Source: Xiphophorus maculatus (taxonomy: Eukaryota; Chordata; Actinopteri; Cyprinodontiformes; Poeciliidae). From it: a stretch of 64,000 bases of DNA. Made by a program: the position numbers and the translations under genes. Below are positions 44,001-54,594 of the stretch, in pieces. Numbering within the stretch: the first letter of the stretch is position 1; each line of letters opens with the position of its first letter. The DNA is taken from positions 23,635,968 through 23,699,967 of the forward strand of contig NC_036456.1 in assembly GCF_002775205.1 (NCBI RefSeq), read 5' to 3'. The notes below the pieces were generated by a model. That model was not told the origin of the DNA. It searched no databases and was given only the letters and a program-made list of their open reading frames with translations.

Positions 44001-47000
44001 CTACTATATCGCTCAGCTGAACCAGGCGTAATTTGAGCTTTTCTTTGTTTTCTGACATGTTATGATGTCAGGTTGTATCAAGATTTCTCTGTTTTGTGAC
44101 AAGAACAAGCAAACAGTACAAACCATAGATCTCCAGGTGCTGAACCTTCTACAGGTTGGTTTATTTCTCTAGATAGTTCACAATTTTTATCAATTATCAC
44201 AATAAATTATAGGAAGTAGAGCTGCAACAGTATAAAGCTTTGGCTAGATATGTATATCCAAAATTAATTAGCAGTTATTCCTGATATTTACTGAATTATA
44301 TGTATCTCCCTACCATTTTGCCAAAAAAAAACACGTTGCGTCTCTGATTCAGTTAAACTCCCCACAATCCTTTGCTGCATCACTATCACTGTCACATGAC
44401 CAGCCGCTTCCCCTAATGAAACTTAAATGGCACCAAGATGGAAGCAAACATTGGTTATCAATATCGGACCAATACGCTAAAACATGGGCATTCCCAATAG
44501 AAAAAGTTAAAACCTCAAATGTAATTTAATCTATTTTTATTTCTACACCCAATTTCTCCTGAGTTTGGTTCTGATCTCCACTTGGGTCGGTTAAATCTTA
44601 TGACTCCTGATCAAACCAGAACATCGCGGTCATGTGACAGTGAATTTAACCAGCCATTAAATTCATCAGCTCAACCGTAGTTTGTCAGTCAGTAACTGTT
44701 TTCTTTAGAGGTTTCCATTTTAGGGTTGCACTGGAGTCACATTGACCCTGGAGAATAAAAGTTGCTCTATATCTGAAGAAAAGCAACATATTGACCTGAA
44801 AACGACCAGGGATTAATTAGCTTACCGGAGAGCTGATGCAGTAGCGTAGAGGCCAGGTTGACGGACATGTCCTGCCACAGGACCGCTCTCAGGCACTCGT
44901 CCTCCATCTTGGCTCCAAAGAGAAAGTGCTCCTCTATTTTCGCTCCAGAGAAAACCTGAGCGGCCATCTTGGCTCCAGAAACAACCCCGTTCTCCAACAT
45001 GGCCGCTGAAGGAAACTGGCTCTCCTTCGTGATACCAGAGAAAAACTTGTTGCTCATCTTAGCTCCATTGAACGGTTTCTCTGAAATCTTTGCATTGACA
45101 GGACGAAGGTTGTCCATCTTGGCTCTGGGATGAAGGAGGTCCTCCACCGCGGTTTCAGGAGCTGAACAATCCTCCAGTTTCACCTGAAACTGAAAACCGT
45201 TTGATGCGTTCAAGAAGCAGTCTGCTGGGTGAGAGGAAGAAAATCCATCTCCTGCGTTAAGACCAAAGCTGTACTGGTCCACCATATTGGCTCCAGGGTG
45301 CAACTGTTCAGCTGGGTTATTCCTGGTGAGGAACTGGTTTTCTGGTTTTACATTGAAGAGATGGTGGTTCGTCATCCTTAAGGTGGAATGAGTCGTCTCC
45401 TTGACGACCAGCTGACTTGGGGTCATGGCGTCGACCTCCAGAGGCTCCTCTTCCTCTTTGAGCCTCAACATGTGGCCGCTGACATCCTGGCGCTCTGTAA
45501 CACCAGGAGAACATGGCAAAGTGTTCTTAATTATCTCTGAACATGGTGACGTTTCTGTAACGTTTGTCAGTCTGTCTGTACCTGCCAGTTTCCTGAGCAG
45601 GTCTGAGGCCAGGGTGTCTGTGACGGCGTTTCCCTCCGGGGTGTGGGTCAGCGACGGCGGCTCGGGACTCGCACCGGGACCGTCCGGCGACAGGGCGACG
45701 CCGGGTTCGTCCTGCTGCTCCGCCTCCTCCTGGCTCCCAGGATGCATCTGGGCCTTCTGGGTGGCCTCTGAAGGGAGTGAGAGAGAGTTCAGCTGACAGG
45801 ACTGACTTGACCCCTGAAAGGCTAAAGGTCGGCAGAGATCCTGACGATACCATGACATAATAGGGTGATAGCATCCAGTTTTCTGGGATTTTATTCCACT
45901 TTACCCAAATTATGCTGATTTATTCTTTGGTTGTCATCAGATTTTTTTCTTTCATTTTATTAGTTTGATATTATTTTTAAATGTAGCCTCCATTGTCCCA
46001 CCAGACTGTAATTTAGATGCTAAAGTTGCCACCAATGACCAGCCAAGCAACTGGATTATCCTGTGGTAGATTGGCCTGGTGGGGGTATACCGCCAACCTT
46101 TAACCTTTGACTTCTGAAGACTTGTAGTAAATCTTGGTGCTGATTGGCTGAACGATTAAAGGCAGAAATAAGGAAAACTTGACATTAGTTTCTGCTGTAG
46201 AGCTAAGATGTTTTCCACTGCATGTATTAATGCATATTAAGGTATATTTGGTGTCTGAACCATTAAGACAGGCAGTTATCAACTGAATCTCTCATCTGCT
46301 TCTCTAATTAATGATCCATGTATTTGTTTCCATCCACTATCTTTCCACTTTCTATCCAAAAAGGTTAAAAAGTTCAAGTTGTGTGAAAAGTTGTGCAATA
46401 TTCCATATAAATTCAGTAGCTTTCCAAAGCTCAAAGAATCCAACTTGGCTGGGCAGAGAATACAAATAATCACACAGCGTTCCTCTGCTATTTTTAGGGA
46501 ACGTTTCTGGATCCAGCAGGTTTGGGTGATGAAATAATTTTAGATTATTTTAGGTTTGGTAATTTAACAGGTCTCCAAATAAATGCCACTCTGTACCAAA
46601 GATTTTCCCCTAATCCTCTATAAGTCTGAAGAATTTGCATGCGCTCGATTGAGATGACAGCTTTCTTCGATGGATGCTGCTGCTTTGCCTGTCTGCCGGA
46701 TCGTTTTCAGTTACAGCTGGAATAAATTGGCTGCACTTGGGCCTCAGAGTCAGCAATATTTCATTAAATCAGGTAACTTTTCCCAATTCCTCCCCATCTG
46801 TTGCCGCTCTGCAGCAGACATGTTGACAGGTTAAGCTTCCCTTTGCCCAGATAGCCCAAATTTTAATGATTTTTAACACTTTCTCTAAAATCAGAGCTTT
46901 TTCTGCTTTCTTTAAAGCATGTGTGTTAAACTCGTGGTGCAGGGGCCAAATCCAGCGCACTGTAGCACTGGCCCTCTAAACTCTATAAATATAACTTTCA

Positions 47001-50000
47001 AGATAACAGTTGTGTGCTTAAATATTGTTTTATCAATTAAGTCAAAGCAGTTTTTAATCTGTAATCTGTTTTAATCCCTCCTTTCTTACTTTTACTACAC
47101 TGTTGCATTAGCCTCACTGGATGCCAAGTTATAATCCGTGATCGATGTGCCGAGTAACAAACAGTCATGTTTACCCTCAAACATAACTATACTGCAAATA
47201 TTTCTGAATTAGATCTTCCAGTTGGGTTTCAACTGCTTCTAAAAACAACCAAAGCGCTTGAAAAAAAAAATCACCCAGGTGTTTTTTGGTGTCTGGAAAA
47301 TGAGCCATTTCAAAAACCTCCTGATTGTTACATCTCATTCCAGGGGCTCTGCGCTGTTACCTAGCAACCCCAATGGAACTCCATCTGTCACCTAGCAACC
47401 CAAGCTGAGCTCCAGCACATTTGGTCAGCTGGTTTTACTGCTGTACAACGGCTGCTGGAAAAGATGAGTGTTCTGTTGTTGACTTACTAAATCTGAAACA
47501 CTGATTTCCTTAGAGTTGCTTTTGAACCATAATAAATGGAACATTGAACAACACGTTGATGATTTTAATGACGGTACTTGACAAAATTTAATGTATGTTA
47601 TTGGTTTTCACAATTGTTGATGATCTGTTTATGATGGAAAGCCGTTTGATCTGCTATATTATTGAAATATGCTACAAATAAACTTGATTGATTGATTGGT
47701 TGATTACCATCCAGAAACCACTTGCTGAATTGTTGATTGTGCAGGAGGCTCCACTTCTGCTTTTCAAAGATGTATGGTTGTATAATTGTGCATCTGTTTG
47801 CAGCCATTTTCACAGTCGTGTGTAAACGTTGAGCTGGGGGGCGTGGCCAACACCAGCTTACTTAGATTTAAAGTGACAGAGGCCCTAAAACAAGTCATTC
47901 TGAAACAAAATCTTAGAATGATTTTGTGCAAAAATATTTAATTTTAATGTTTTGCACACATAGATCTGTTCAAGAAAGTATAATAGCTCACCTTTAATGG
48001 GTTTTATCTATACATTCTGGCACAATTTGAGAACATTTGTGATCTTGAAATGTCTGAAAATGAAAATGATTGACTTTAAAGTCAGTGAAAAAAGGTTAAA
48101 TCCTGGAGAAGTGAAGAAACAAAGCTCACCGTGTAAACGGATGAATCTGTGTGTGTGACTACCTGAAAGCCTGATGAGGAGGTCAGACGCCATCTTGGTG
48201 CTGACATCAGGGCTGAACAGAGAGGTGGCTGCTGGGAAGGGACTCGAACCTGCGGCGCGCGCGTCACACACACTCATCGACAAAGCCTCATCACCGGAGT
48301 GTGTCTTTGTCAGTGCGGGGTGTGTGTGTCGTTTGGCTGCATCAGAGGGAGGCTGCAACACACTCGACCCACGCTTCATCTCACAAGAGTGTATGCGTGT
48401 GTGTTTGACGGAGAAAAAAAAAACAAAAAAATAAATAAAATAGGAAAAATCAAGAGTCAAAACTCAGAGAAAGAGAGAAGGGCAAGAGAGAAAGAAGAGG
48501 AAGAGAAAGAGGAGGAGGAGGAAGGCAGCGCTGCTAAAATAAGAAGACTAACGTATGGAAGAGAGGAGATCATGGTGGAGAAGAGAGGAGAGGGAGGATT
48601 TGCTCTTCACAGCGAGCTGTTGCTGACTCTCATTGACCTGAAAGACAGAGAAGAAGAGGAGAGACGGATGGAGGGGAGCGAGGTGAAGCCGGGGAGAGAG
48701 GAAGATGAGCAGGGAGGAGGACGAGGGTGAGAAAGAAGAAGAACACGAACAAAGTGAATCTGTGAATGAATCAATTATTAAACAGATAGAGCCTAATAAT
48801 AATAAGAGGATAAATCTTTCCTGTTACCGCCATGGTAACAAACCCTGCTGTGTCATCTCCCGCCCTGACCTTCCCACCGACAAGCAATCATCAATTACGA
48901 TCAATAATCGTCACTTCAGCCTGCCACCCTCTGTTAGTCTTGATCTCTTCATGCACTGCCATCCTGCCTCTGTCCTAAACACCAGGAGCTACATGCAGAC
49001 ACTATATGTACATTTAACTAACTGTATACCCATGAAATAGAAAATACTATTTTAAAAATATTCAAAATATCTCATAACAATTAAACTCTAACATGAAATA
49101 AAAATCTAACTATAATAAGGAATCACAATAGAATAATTTATAATTTTTTTAAAATGTTTAGGTTTACTTTCTGTCATTATGACCCTTCAGTTCAATTATT
49201 AACTAATTAAACCAATAAGATAATACATTTCTAAGATAAACTAACAAATTAGGTAAATATAAATAACAAAATAAAATAACATGTAAATTAAAAAATATTA
49301 ATTATGCTAATTTGTAAAAACTGGTAAAAAAAAAGGGTACAAAAAATAGCAAAAATATCAAATAAAAATTTTATTCAATATATTAAGGTAAAAAAAAAAT
49401 ATTAAAACAACATATATTAAATAAAACATTATTAAAATTTGATTAATAACTCAATTAACAGAAATAAATACAAAGTAATATGTAAGTTAAATTTAAAAAT
49501 AACAATGAATATAGTTAAATTCATTATTACAAATATAAGCAATGTATTTAAGACATAAAATGACAATAAATAAGAAATAAATATTTGTCAATGGGATTTT
49601 TTTTCAAGAAAACTAATTTTGTAAAATTATAATGAACATTTGCAAATACTATAATACAAAGAAATAATTTTTTTTTAAAAAAATCTTTTTAAGCAAAAAA
49701 AAATTAAGCAGATTGTTTTACAAAGTTACATTCATAAAATTTAATGCATTTAAAAAAAATTATTCTTAAAGAAGATACAAATATTTAAAGAGAACATTCA
49801 CCCCAAACATGTTGCTTTAAGTAAAATAGTGAACATCCAAACGAAGTAATTTTTCCGTAATAGCTCAGAATAACGGGAACATGTTGTGTTCTTTCGCCTC
49901 GGTGTTCTCGCTACCCTCGACCCCGTTTCCTCCAGCCTCTCGCCCCTGTCTCTAGGCGACACCATGCGGGCTGCTGCCGCCGCATCCGGCAGGGGAGCGA

Positions 50001-50320
50001 GAATCCACCGGACACCAGTTTCACCACAACCCCCCTCCTCTTCGCTCCCCTCCCCTCCGGTCCCCTCGGTGTTGGTCGGTCGGTCGGTCGGTCGGTGTCA
50101 GAGCCCCCCGGAGCCCCGCTGTGTGTTAGCTGGTCGGTTACCTCTCTCCCTCCGTCTCCCTGCTGCTGCAACATGGCTGAACGGCGCTCACGCTCCCCGG
50201 CACGCCGAGTCAGAAAGTCATCTCGCGGGGCTTTGGGATGTTCAGTTCCGAACGGCTCTAACGGTTTCCGCTCGCGCTGCCTCTCGTTACCGGGAACAGG
50301 GGCATGTGTCAGCGCGCGAC

Positions 50321-50351
<31 letters not shown>

Positions 50352-50647
50352 TTACACACACACACACACACACAGTTACACACACACACCTCCGCTCCTC
50401 TTCCCTCTCGCCCCCTCTCCTGCAACATGGCTGAACGGTAACCCGACCTCACAAGACCTCAGAAGTCATTTTCACGGGTCAGTTAGCATCAGCGCCCGGT
50501 CATAGCCGGGACCAACCCGCCCCGGGACGAGTCGATCCCCGGCTTTTCCCTCCGTGACTTACCGGTACCATGAGGGCAGATGGTGGCGGCGGCGGCGGTG
50601 GTGCAGTCCGGGGCATAGCCTATATATAGACTATAGATCTCGTCCAT
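38073..50647 (-). CDS. znf827: ZNF827-like zinc finger protein, short form with five C2H2 fingers
   Basis: Nine minus-strand exons: 50647-50563, 48231-48163, 45767-45582, 45494-44826, 43418-43358, 43265-43195, 40988-40934, 39730-39545, 38727-38073; 2037 nt, 678 aa. Homology to ZNF827 follows its order: [20 protein letters not shown], then [49 protein letters not shown], and the paired fingers [10 protein letters not shown]... and CCRCDHSTN.... Three further fingers follow in the last exon (CRICQRSF..., CDRCGHLTR..., linker [15 protein letters not shown]...). Human ZNF827 is about 1080 aa and starts with an RRK motif that recruits NuRD; here the N-terminus is [15 protein letters not shown] and the first finger block is absent. 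ZNF827 acts in nuclear chromatin, including at ALT telomeres. The start exon is phase-compatible and has a clean donor, but is the least certain exon. Confidence 0.85.
39070..39225. mobile_element. Partial TGCAAAA-family MITE in a znf827-like intron
   Basis: It shares ACTCAAAACAAGCTCTTAT and GTTGAAAAGTTACTAATAG style words with the repeat at 23432-23839. It is truncated at both ends. Confidence 0.5.
41270..43190 (-). other. znf827-like intron with simple repeat, no other feature
   Basis: Between the exons at 43265-43195 and 40988-40934 I see no further exon. The intron holds the (CATC)n array at 41662-41761 and otherwise AT-rich sequence. The open frames here run through simple repeat or lack homology. 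Confidence 0.5.
41662..41761. repeat. (CATC)n microsatellite
   Basis: About 25 uninterrupted ATCC units, essentially perfect over 100 bases, within a znf827-like intron. The long HPSI / DGWM repeat frames on both strands are by-products of it. Confidence 0.98.
43800..43870. repeat. Tandem duplication in a znf827-like intron
   Basis: The unit CAACTCACTCA(C/T)TCTTTGGTTACCTAG is present twice back to back. It includes the GGTTACCTAGCAAC word that also occurs, as GGTTGCTAGGTAAC in reverse, in the R1 repeat. Confidence 0.7.
47240..47960 (-). repeat. Dispersed repeat family R1, copy B, split by a nested insertion
   Basis: Read on the minus strand it matches copy A (12630-13060) in order: CACTTTAAATC, GGCTGCAAACAGATGCACAA, CATCTTTGAAAAGCAG, GTTTCTGGATGGTAATC, then CTTTTCCAGCAGC, GGTTGCTAGGTAAC, TTTTTAGAAGCAGT. 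Between the GGATGGTAATCAAC and CTTTTCCAGCAG blocks, which are adjacent in copies A and C, lies an extra ~230 bp (about 47465-47705) ending AAATAAACTTGATTGATTGA on the plus strand, which resembles a LINE 3' tail. Confidence 0.75.
48433..48735 (+). repeat. Polypurine GA-rich tract
   Basis: About 300 bases of mostly A/G on the plus strand (GAGAGAAAGAAGAGGAAGAG words) just upstream, on the transcribed strand, of the second znf827-like exon. The open frames through it are low-complexity artefacts. Confidence 0.75.
49031..49860. repeat. Very AT-rich stretch in the first znf827-like intron
   Basis: About 830 bases made almost only of A and T with runs of AAATA and TTAAA. No feature can be recognised. 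It abuts the GC-rich promoter region that starts at about 49890. Confidence 0.7.
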
Positions 50648-50660
50648 ATTAAATCTCCCG
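49890..50660 (-). promoter_or_regulatory. GC/CpG-rich promoter region of the znf827-like gene
   Basis: CpG-rich sequence around the predicted first coding exon (50647-50563). It contains a (GGTC)n run at about 50072-50098, (CA)n runs at 50322-50346 and 50355-50389, and two copies of GCAACATGGCTGAACGG (50168-50184 and 50422-50438). The sharp change from the AT-rich flank at 49860 marks the island edge. Confidence 0.55.
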
Positions 50661-53600
50661 ATTTTACTTCTTCATTTCATCCATCCTCCCGTTGTTACTC
50701 CCGTTTCTGCATCCAGTGTTATATAAAGTAGAAGGGAGAGAAGCGAGGAGAAGATCCGTCTCCTCCCGGTTCCTGAGGATGACGGGTCGGTCACCGAGCA
50801 GGGCAGATGGAGGTTTCCGCCTCCTCTCTTTCTTTCTCTCTCTCCCTCTCTGTGTGTGAGAGTAACACAGAGGAGAAGCAGTGTTTCTTGTACATGTAGT
50901 CCTGGGTTCATACAGTTCCCACCATGAAGAAACCCAGAAAATACCTGAAACCCTTGCAGACATGATCACGTAACTCTTTGAAATGATTGTTCGGGCTGTA
51001 AGCTGTTCATTGCATCCATTAACCATAAAACTGCGCAACCTGAAATAACGAAAATAAATCCACTTACTAGAAACAAGCCAATTTAGCAAAAAATAACGTC
51101 ACTTTTTTAAAAAAGTTTTTGTGCTAAGATAATGTGTTTTTTTGGCAGTATCAAAATCGATGTATTTGGCAGAGCTGAGATGGAAACACTTTTTTTCCGC
51201 ATCATGAGTCACGTGATCCATAGCCGGATGTTACTCCTGGCGAAAACCACGAAGAAATGCAACTGGAAGTAGTCTTTTTTCTGGATAATGTGCAGCTGGC
51301 TTCACTAAAGCTCTTCTGGCACAGTTCATGAAAAGTTGTGTCATCTAAACGGGTTCAATCATAGTTTTTCTGTAAAATCTCCCCTAAACTCTACATACTT
51401 AGCCATTTGCAGGTAGAAAGGGCTTGTCACTCCAGCGCCTTTATAAAACCCAGATGTTTCCTCTGATGGTTGATGGATGACATTAGTGGAACAAGGGTGT
51501 TGAGGCTACTGGTAACTAGCTGCTGATGTACCATTGCTAGCTAGTTAATTAGCTTTGTTCTGTCTGTCAAAGAGTAAGTGCAAATTTATCTGGATGACGT
51601 TCATTTTTACCATTGACTCACTGCAGTTGCCATCAGATATGAGGCTAGATGCATGACTAGAAGAACTCTCAGGCACAACAAACAGGTTTGGTCGTACAAT
51701 GTGTGGTGGTGAGCCAAACAATTTTATTCACCAACATTCAAATGTCAGACCTCCAGAGACCAAATGTGAGTTCAGAGTAAACAAACATGGCTGACAAGGA
51801 AGAAGCAGTGGCAATAGTTTGTAGACTATGTTTAACAAGGAATATTAATTTTTTTAAAAAGATGTCTCCAACATCCACCGGACTTTCTGATGCACCATTC
51901 AGTTGATTTGTCTTCAGGTTTAGACCAAAATGCCTAAAATAGCATCATAAACATGGCATGCTAGTTTGTCTTGTGTTTGGCGCAAGCAGTGACATTTTTC
52001 TGTCTCCAAATCAGTGGACTGTGTTGTGTGACACCAGCCAAACTATCCTTCTAAGGTACCAAACCATTGTCCTTTGAACCTGCAGCTGAAGGGGTCCAAA
52101 TTTTGTGGAAGGGGTTGGTTGTATGGGCTATTTTTAGAGTAGAACCAGACAATATACTGTACCAAACCACACCGACACATGCCATATGGAAAAGAGACAG
52201 CAGAGTTTATTAGAGGACAATTAGCATCAAAAATACCAAGAGATACAACAGAAAGGTCACAAAAAGGTTTGATGTTCACATCCAAATTGACAAGCTGTGA
52301 AGGAGAGCATTAATCAGAGAAGAAGACACGAGACCCATAGATCCACAGTTCCAGCTAACAGACTACTGACAGGCCAACTGTTAGCTGCGCACTTGACAAG
52401 TCTGGCATCGATGGAACAAAGCCATAACAACGCTACTGATTGTAGCTTCCCACAGTTCTACAAAGTCTAGAAAGTATTGACACTTGTTGGGAGGTACAGA
52501 TCTAGAGGAATGAAGCAACACTTAGCTGTACCTTTGACAACTCCAGGCTACTGATGTTAAGGCCACATTTGCATAATGTCAAACTAAGAGCCAATCATGA
52601 AAAGGTTAGAAAGTTTAAAAGATTCCTTTAGAAAAATGCAAGGAAGATTGGACTGGCTTTCAGCTGGGAAAGCAGTCACCATTTCAGGGTATTGTTCTGT
52701 CAAAAAGGTGAAGAAGGTTAGTCTGAGTAACAGGAATGTTTTCAGAGGAGAAAAGTTTACTGTAGAGATCCAGAGGGAACACTGGAAGAGGACAGGCAGG
52801 TGAGTTGATATGATGAGTGCTAAACAGCTTTTACTGAAGAAACAAAAGCCCAACAGAGGAATCACAGAGATTGGCTGGAGCAAGGAGAATATGAGTGGGC
52901 AAATCTTGGAAGGCTTCAACGAAACAGAGATCCAAGAACAGAACATGCAAACAGTTGCTGAGGAGCTCAACAGCCTAATTACTCTAAACAACAACCTGAT
53001 GGAGGACACAGGCTTCAGCTGGTCGTTATGTGCTGGTAGGCTGATCAGATGATGATTAGCATGTGTACCCGATGCCTTGAGCGACAACAGGAGTGCACCC
53101 AACAACCACGACCTACTCTGGCCTGACAGGTAACAGCAGGTGAGCAGAGAACAGGGCAATACAGGCGACAGCTTGGGTATTACAGCATCAACAATAAAGA
53201 GTTGCACCTAAAGAATCAACTAGAGTTCATGTTCTAGTTGTACCAGTTTCAATTATAGAATTAGAAAAGAAATTCTGCAATAAGTCTGGTGGAAAAAAAA
53301 GAAAAACTGACCATGAGGAGTTTGTTTGTTGTTCCGATTACTGTTTCTTGTTAATCCCCATGATAAGGGCCTGATTAGGGGTATTGAGACATTTCTAAGG
53401 CTTTTGGAAGCAAGAATCACAATGTTCCTTCCCAGGAGGGGCTGGACTACGAACTATCTTCAAGAATGCATTGACGATTCATCCAGAAGGTCACTAAGAA
53501 CCCAGATCCACTTACTTGCCTCAATTAAGGACAGAAACCGAGAGAGACTGGGCAGAAATGGAAGAGTCCTGGTCAAAAATCACTGCTCACCAAAAACCCC

Positions 53601-54440
53601 CACAAAATCTCCTCTCACGTTTGCCAAAAAAACGTCTTGATGATCCCAAAACTTTGGGCTGATGAGACAAGAATGGACCTTTTTGGAAAGTGTTTGTCTC
53701 ATTACCTAAAATTAAAGCCTTTAAGAAACAAACCGTCACAGTGACAGTCAAACACGGAGGTGATAAATTAAAACAATTCTGCAAAGAAGAGATCACTAAC
53801 TTTCCTCCATAATGATGCAGATGTCAGTTGTTGCTGCCACAACCTCAGAGTAATTACTTTCCACATCAGGACAGGTTTGCTTTTGTAGCTTTTGCTTTTG
53901 ATAAATGAAATGATCATTTAAAAAGTTAATTTTCTTAATTTTAATCAGGTTATTTCTGATAGTGGTTCATTCACAGACGTCTAGAAGGGTGCAGTTTTTT
54001 ATTTCAGCCAGCAGAGGGAGACAGAGTCAGCCATTTATGCAAAGACCTTTCACTACAAGAAGTATCAGTAAAAAGAGAAAAAAAGTGTAAAAAAAACAAC
54101 GTTTTATTTAAGACATGCAATAAATTTCATCTTAGGGAGAAACCGGATTCATTTGTTGTTACATTTTAACATGACGAAGGGAAAAGAGGAACGGAGACTG
54201 AAACTTTTAACCAGCTAGCATCACTTTAAGATGCTAGCTAAAGAGAAACCTGAGCACAACTTTCATAAAAACATGATAAAAACCAAACATATGTTGAAGT
54301 AATTCATATTTAAAAATGTTTGTAACATATTAAACACACAAAATCCCTGATAACAGATCAAAACACACCTCTGTTGTAGTGAACTAGAGCAAAACTGTAA
54401 CTGTAACTCTTTAGTGCAATTTTATGTACGAACATGATAA
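50661..54440. other. Spacer upstream of the znf827-like gene, rich in transposon debris
   Basis: I find no supported host gene. The part at about 51970-53210 has a different, less AT-rich texture and looks like a repeat of unknown family. 53330-53760 is a decayed Tc1/mariner copy (listed separately). The remainder is AT-rich. Confidence 0.5.
53330..53760 (+). pseudogene. Decayed Tc1/mariner transposase fragment
   Basis: Plus-strand frames with several breaks still read as Tc1-type transposase. There is an HTH-like part (GIETFLRLLEARITMF...), then the typical FAKKTS / LDDPKTLG region, then WADETRMDLFGK, which matches the catalytic SDET/TDET-type motif context of Tc1-like enzymes. In-frame stops and frameshifts (for example the TGA after FAKKTS at about 53638) make it inactive. 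Terminal inverted repeats were not found. Confidence 0.65.
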
Positions 54441-54444
54441 CATG

Positions 54445-54450
54445 TTTATT
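54445..54450 (-). terminator. PolyA signal of the lectin-like gene
   Basis: AATAAA on the minus strand about 145 bases after the stop codon (54597-54595). Confidence 0.5.
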
Positions 54451-54594
54451 TTTAATTGACCATTGATCAGATAAAACAATTTTGAACTTGGAAAAAAAAA
54501 ACTAAAAGAGAAATGTTTTCATTCAAGTCCAGAATAATCTGGTAAATATTCCTGCTTTGAAAATATGCAATGTGTGAGCTGAACTCTGAGGAAG

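Noticed and set aside
45425-45796. 123-codon plus-strand open frame over the znf827-like exons
   Set aside because: Shadow of exons 45767-45582 and 45494-44826, which match ZNF827 in the minus direction.
48225-48255. GACTCGAACCTGCGG resembling a tRNA T arm
   Set aside because: No acceptor, D or anticodon arms are present, and the site coincides with the acceptor side of the second znf827-like exon.
48299-48730. 143-codon plus-strand frame with Glu/Lys-rich tail
   Set aside because: Half of it is the GA-rich tract at 48433-48735, and it is antisense to the intron and second exon of the znf827-like gene.
52584-53207. 207-codon minus-strand open frame as a membrane protein gene
   Set aside because: Its hydrophobicity looks like the antisense of a charged plus-strand frame; there are no splice or homology signals. 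Kept only as part of an unexplained block.
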